From positions 459 to 15,848 of the forward strand of contig DDIE01000043.1 in assembly GCA_002338385.1 (NCBI GenBank): a stretch of 15,390 bases of DNA, written 5' to 3'. Below are positions 14,614-15,390 of the stretch, in pieces (position 1 is the stretch's first letter; every line of letters starts with the position of its first letter). The stretch is from Proteobacteria bacterium UBA1858 (lineage in GTDB: Bacteria; Pseudomonadota; Gammaproteobacteria; UBA4575). The position numbers and the translations under genes are program-made. The notes under the pieces were generated by a model that was given only the letters and a program-made list of their open reading frames with translations, ran no database searches and had not been told where the DNA came from.

Positions 14614-15041
14614 TATATACTGCTGACAGTGAGAGTAATCGTGCCAACGTAGTTACCACCTGCTGTGGTAGGGTCACTGATGACTGCGGATGCTGACAGA
14701 ACATGCAGAGCATTATTGTGAGAAGAGTCCACCGCGGTATCAAAGGTTGTGCCACCCCCGTCTAAACTTACTGTCGGTGTCACGCTGGTAGAGCCATTGA
14801 CCAAATTGGTGTATGTCGCGGTCACACGCACTTGTCCGTTGGTGACTAGCGAATAATTATCAGATCCTGAGTAATTGACTGAATCTGTTGAAGTTAAACT
14901 AAAGTCATCGAGCTTACTTATGGATGCATACAATGGAATACTCATACTCATGACAGCCGCGTCTGTGGTTAAGTCCTCAGCACTGGCATGGGTAGTAAAA
15001 CTTAGTGCGATAACGGCCATTAGGTAGCTAATAGAGCGCAT
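14613..15041 (-). CDS. Exported pilin-like (fimbrial major subunit-like) protein
   Basis: A 142-residue secreted protein. The signal peptide is residues 1-21 (cleavage ASA before Glu22). The mature part is Ser/Thr/Val-rich, predicted all-beta, and lacks cysteine. The C terminus AGGNYVGTITLTVSSI ends in alternating hydrophobic residues, the hallmark of the donor or chaperone-bound last strand of chaperone-usher pilins (DUF4402 or spore-coat-U type). The ATG at 15041 has a good AGGAGA Shine-Dalgarno about 6 nt upstream, the strongest in the cluster, fitting an abundant structural subunit. It is the first gene of the operon and overlaps the chaperone-like gene by one base. The absence of cysteine and the family match make it a candidate subunit, not a proven pilin. 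Confidence 0.75.
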   Translation of the reverse strand: MRSISYLMAVIALSFTTHASAEDLTTDAAVMSMSIPLYASISKLDDFSLTSTDSVNYSGSDNYSLVTNGQVRVTATYTNLVNGSTSVTPTVSLDGGGTTFDTAVDSSHNNALHVLSASAVISDPTTAGGNYVGTITLTVSSI

Positions 15042-15165
15042 ATACTTTCTCCTGATGTGAATTGAAATTCTGAATCGGTTAATTATTTATATGTGTTGCT
15101 GGCAGATAATGTACAAACCTAAGCAAGCTATTGGTCCGTGCAGCTGCGGGTGAAGCAACGCTAAT

Positions 15166-15184
15166 TTGTTACATTTTGTAACAA
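15166..15184 (-). promoter_or_regulatory. 19-bp perfect palindrome, probable operator of the pilin operon
   Basis: TTGTTACA-TTT-TGTAACAA is a perfect inverted repeat with a 3-nt centre. It covers the predicted transcription start (about 15180) of the minus-strand pilin promoter, a common position for a repressor site. I cannot name the regulator. Confidence 0.5.
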
Positions 15185-15186
15185 TT

Positions 15187-15215
15187 ATCATAGTTTGGAG
15201 GCAATATATTGAGAA
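15187..15215 (-). promoter_or_regulatory. Predicted promoter of the pilin-chaperone-secretin operon
   Basis: On the minus strand TTCTCA (15215-15210) and TATGAT (15192-15187) are separated by 17 nt. The leader would be about 140 nt. The gene-free stretch 15042-15334 otherwise contains only this promoter and the palindrome, plus a GC-rich CCGCGCGCGG (15300-15309) of unknown meaning just downstream of the tRNA. Confidence 0.45.
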
Positions 15216-15334
15216 AAAATGCGAAATAAATCAGTAGTTAATACTATATTTTTGATATTGCGTAATAATTAGCTCAGCAGAAGTCGAGAGCGGATCATTC
15301 CGCGCGCGGGATTGGGGCTAGTAGGATTCGATAA

Positions 15335-15390
15335 TGGTGGGCCGTGTGCGACTCGAACGCACGACAAATTGGTTAAAAGCCAACTGCTCT
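15335..15390 (-). tRNA. tRNA-Lys (anticodon UUU), 3' part, cut by window edge
   Basis: On the minus strand the sequence ends with CCA at 15337-15335, discriminator A, and acceptor strand ACGGCCC (15345-15339). The T arm is GTGCG-TTCGAGT-CGCAC (15362-15346). The anticodon arm is GTTGG-CTTTTAA-CCAAT (15384-15368), giving anticodon TTT. It closely resembles E. coli tRNA-Lys in the anticodon region. The D arm and 5' acceptor strand lie beyond the window. CCA is encoded in the DNA. Confidence 0.93.

Noticed and set aside
14510..14755. Minus-strand frame overlapping the pilin and chaperone starts
   Set aside because: It is out of frame with two genes that have signal peptides and TAATG coupling, and has no ribosome binding site.
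15121..15150. Possible sigma-54 promoter upstream of the pilin gene (TGCACG ... TTGC on the minus strand)
   Set aside because: The GG of the -24 element is missing and the spacing to the -12 GC is too long for the consensus.
15335..15390. Attachment-site duplicate of the tRNA-Lys 3' end
   Set aside because: By eye I saw no second copy of the T-arm and acceptor sequence in the window. A repeat search beyond the edges would be needed.

Overview
The window looks like chromosomal DNA of a sulfur-oxidising gammaproteobacterium of moderate GC content. The evidence is a set of housekeeping genes typical of that class (prfC, rimI, family-4 uracil-DNA glycosylase, leuA, pssA, psd, ilvC, ilvH), together with soxY, soxZ and a TusA-type sulfur carrier. 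I cannot name the genus from sequence alone.

Left half (1-6923, all on the minus strand). Read in the direction of transcription: tusA with its own promoter and a clear intrinsic terminator; ilvH (acetolactate synthase regulatory subunit) and ilvC; a hairpin; then psd-like and pssA (phosphatidylethanolamine synthesis); then a promoter followed by leuA, a family-4 UDG, rimI and the 5' part of prfC, which runs off the left edge. The order ilvH-ilvC-psd-pssA-leuA is a known proteobacterial arrangement linking branched-chain amino acid and phospholipid synthesis. Here the large subunit gene ilvB/ilvI that normally precedes ilvH is missing. The psd-like protein has Ala-Cys where the family has the Gly-Ser self-cleavage site.

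Middle (6924-9642). tusA and a bepA-like periplasmic M48 protease with a TPR-like tail are transcribed divergently. soxYZ follows on the plus strand. It encodes the Tat-exported carrier that holds thiosulfate-derived sulfur, and it ends at a strong hairpin.

Zinc-uptake unit (9718-12285, plus strand). A perfect 19-bp Zur-type palindrome covers the -10 box of a promoter. That promoter drives a small exported His/Cys-rich protein and a ZnuD-like TonB-dependent receptor with Glu/His-rich loops. The unit reads as a zinc-starvation operon.

Right end (12294-15390, minus strand). A compact cluster encodes an exported pilin-like protein, an Ig-fold chaperone-like protein, a short secretin-like lipoprotein and a four-cysteine zinc-ribbon protein. 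It lies just downstream of a tRNA-Lys(UUU) gene that is cut by the window edge. It has a promoter with a perfect palindrome over the predicted start site. No classical usher is present. A pilin and a chaperone paired with a small secretin lipoprotein is the best candidate here for an undescribed surface-fibre or export system. The chaperone-secretin junction has a 122-nt out-of-frame overlap, which a single missing T in a TTTT run could explain.
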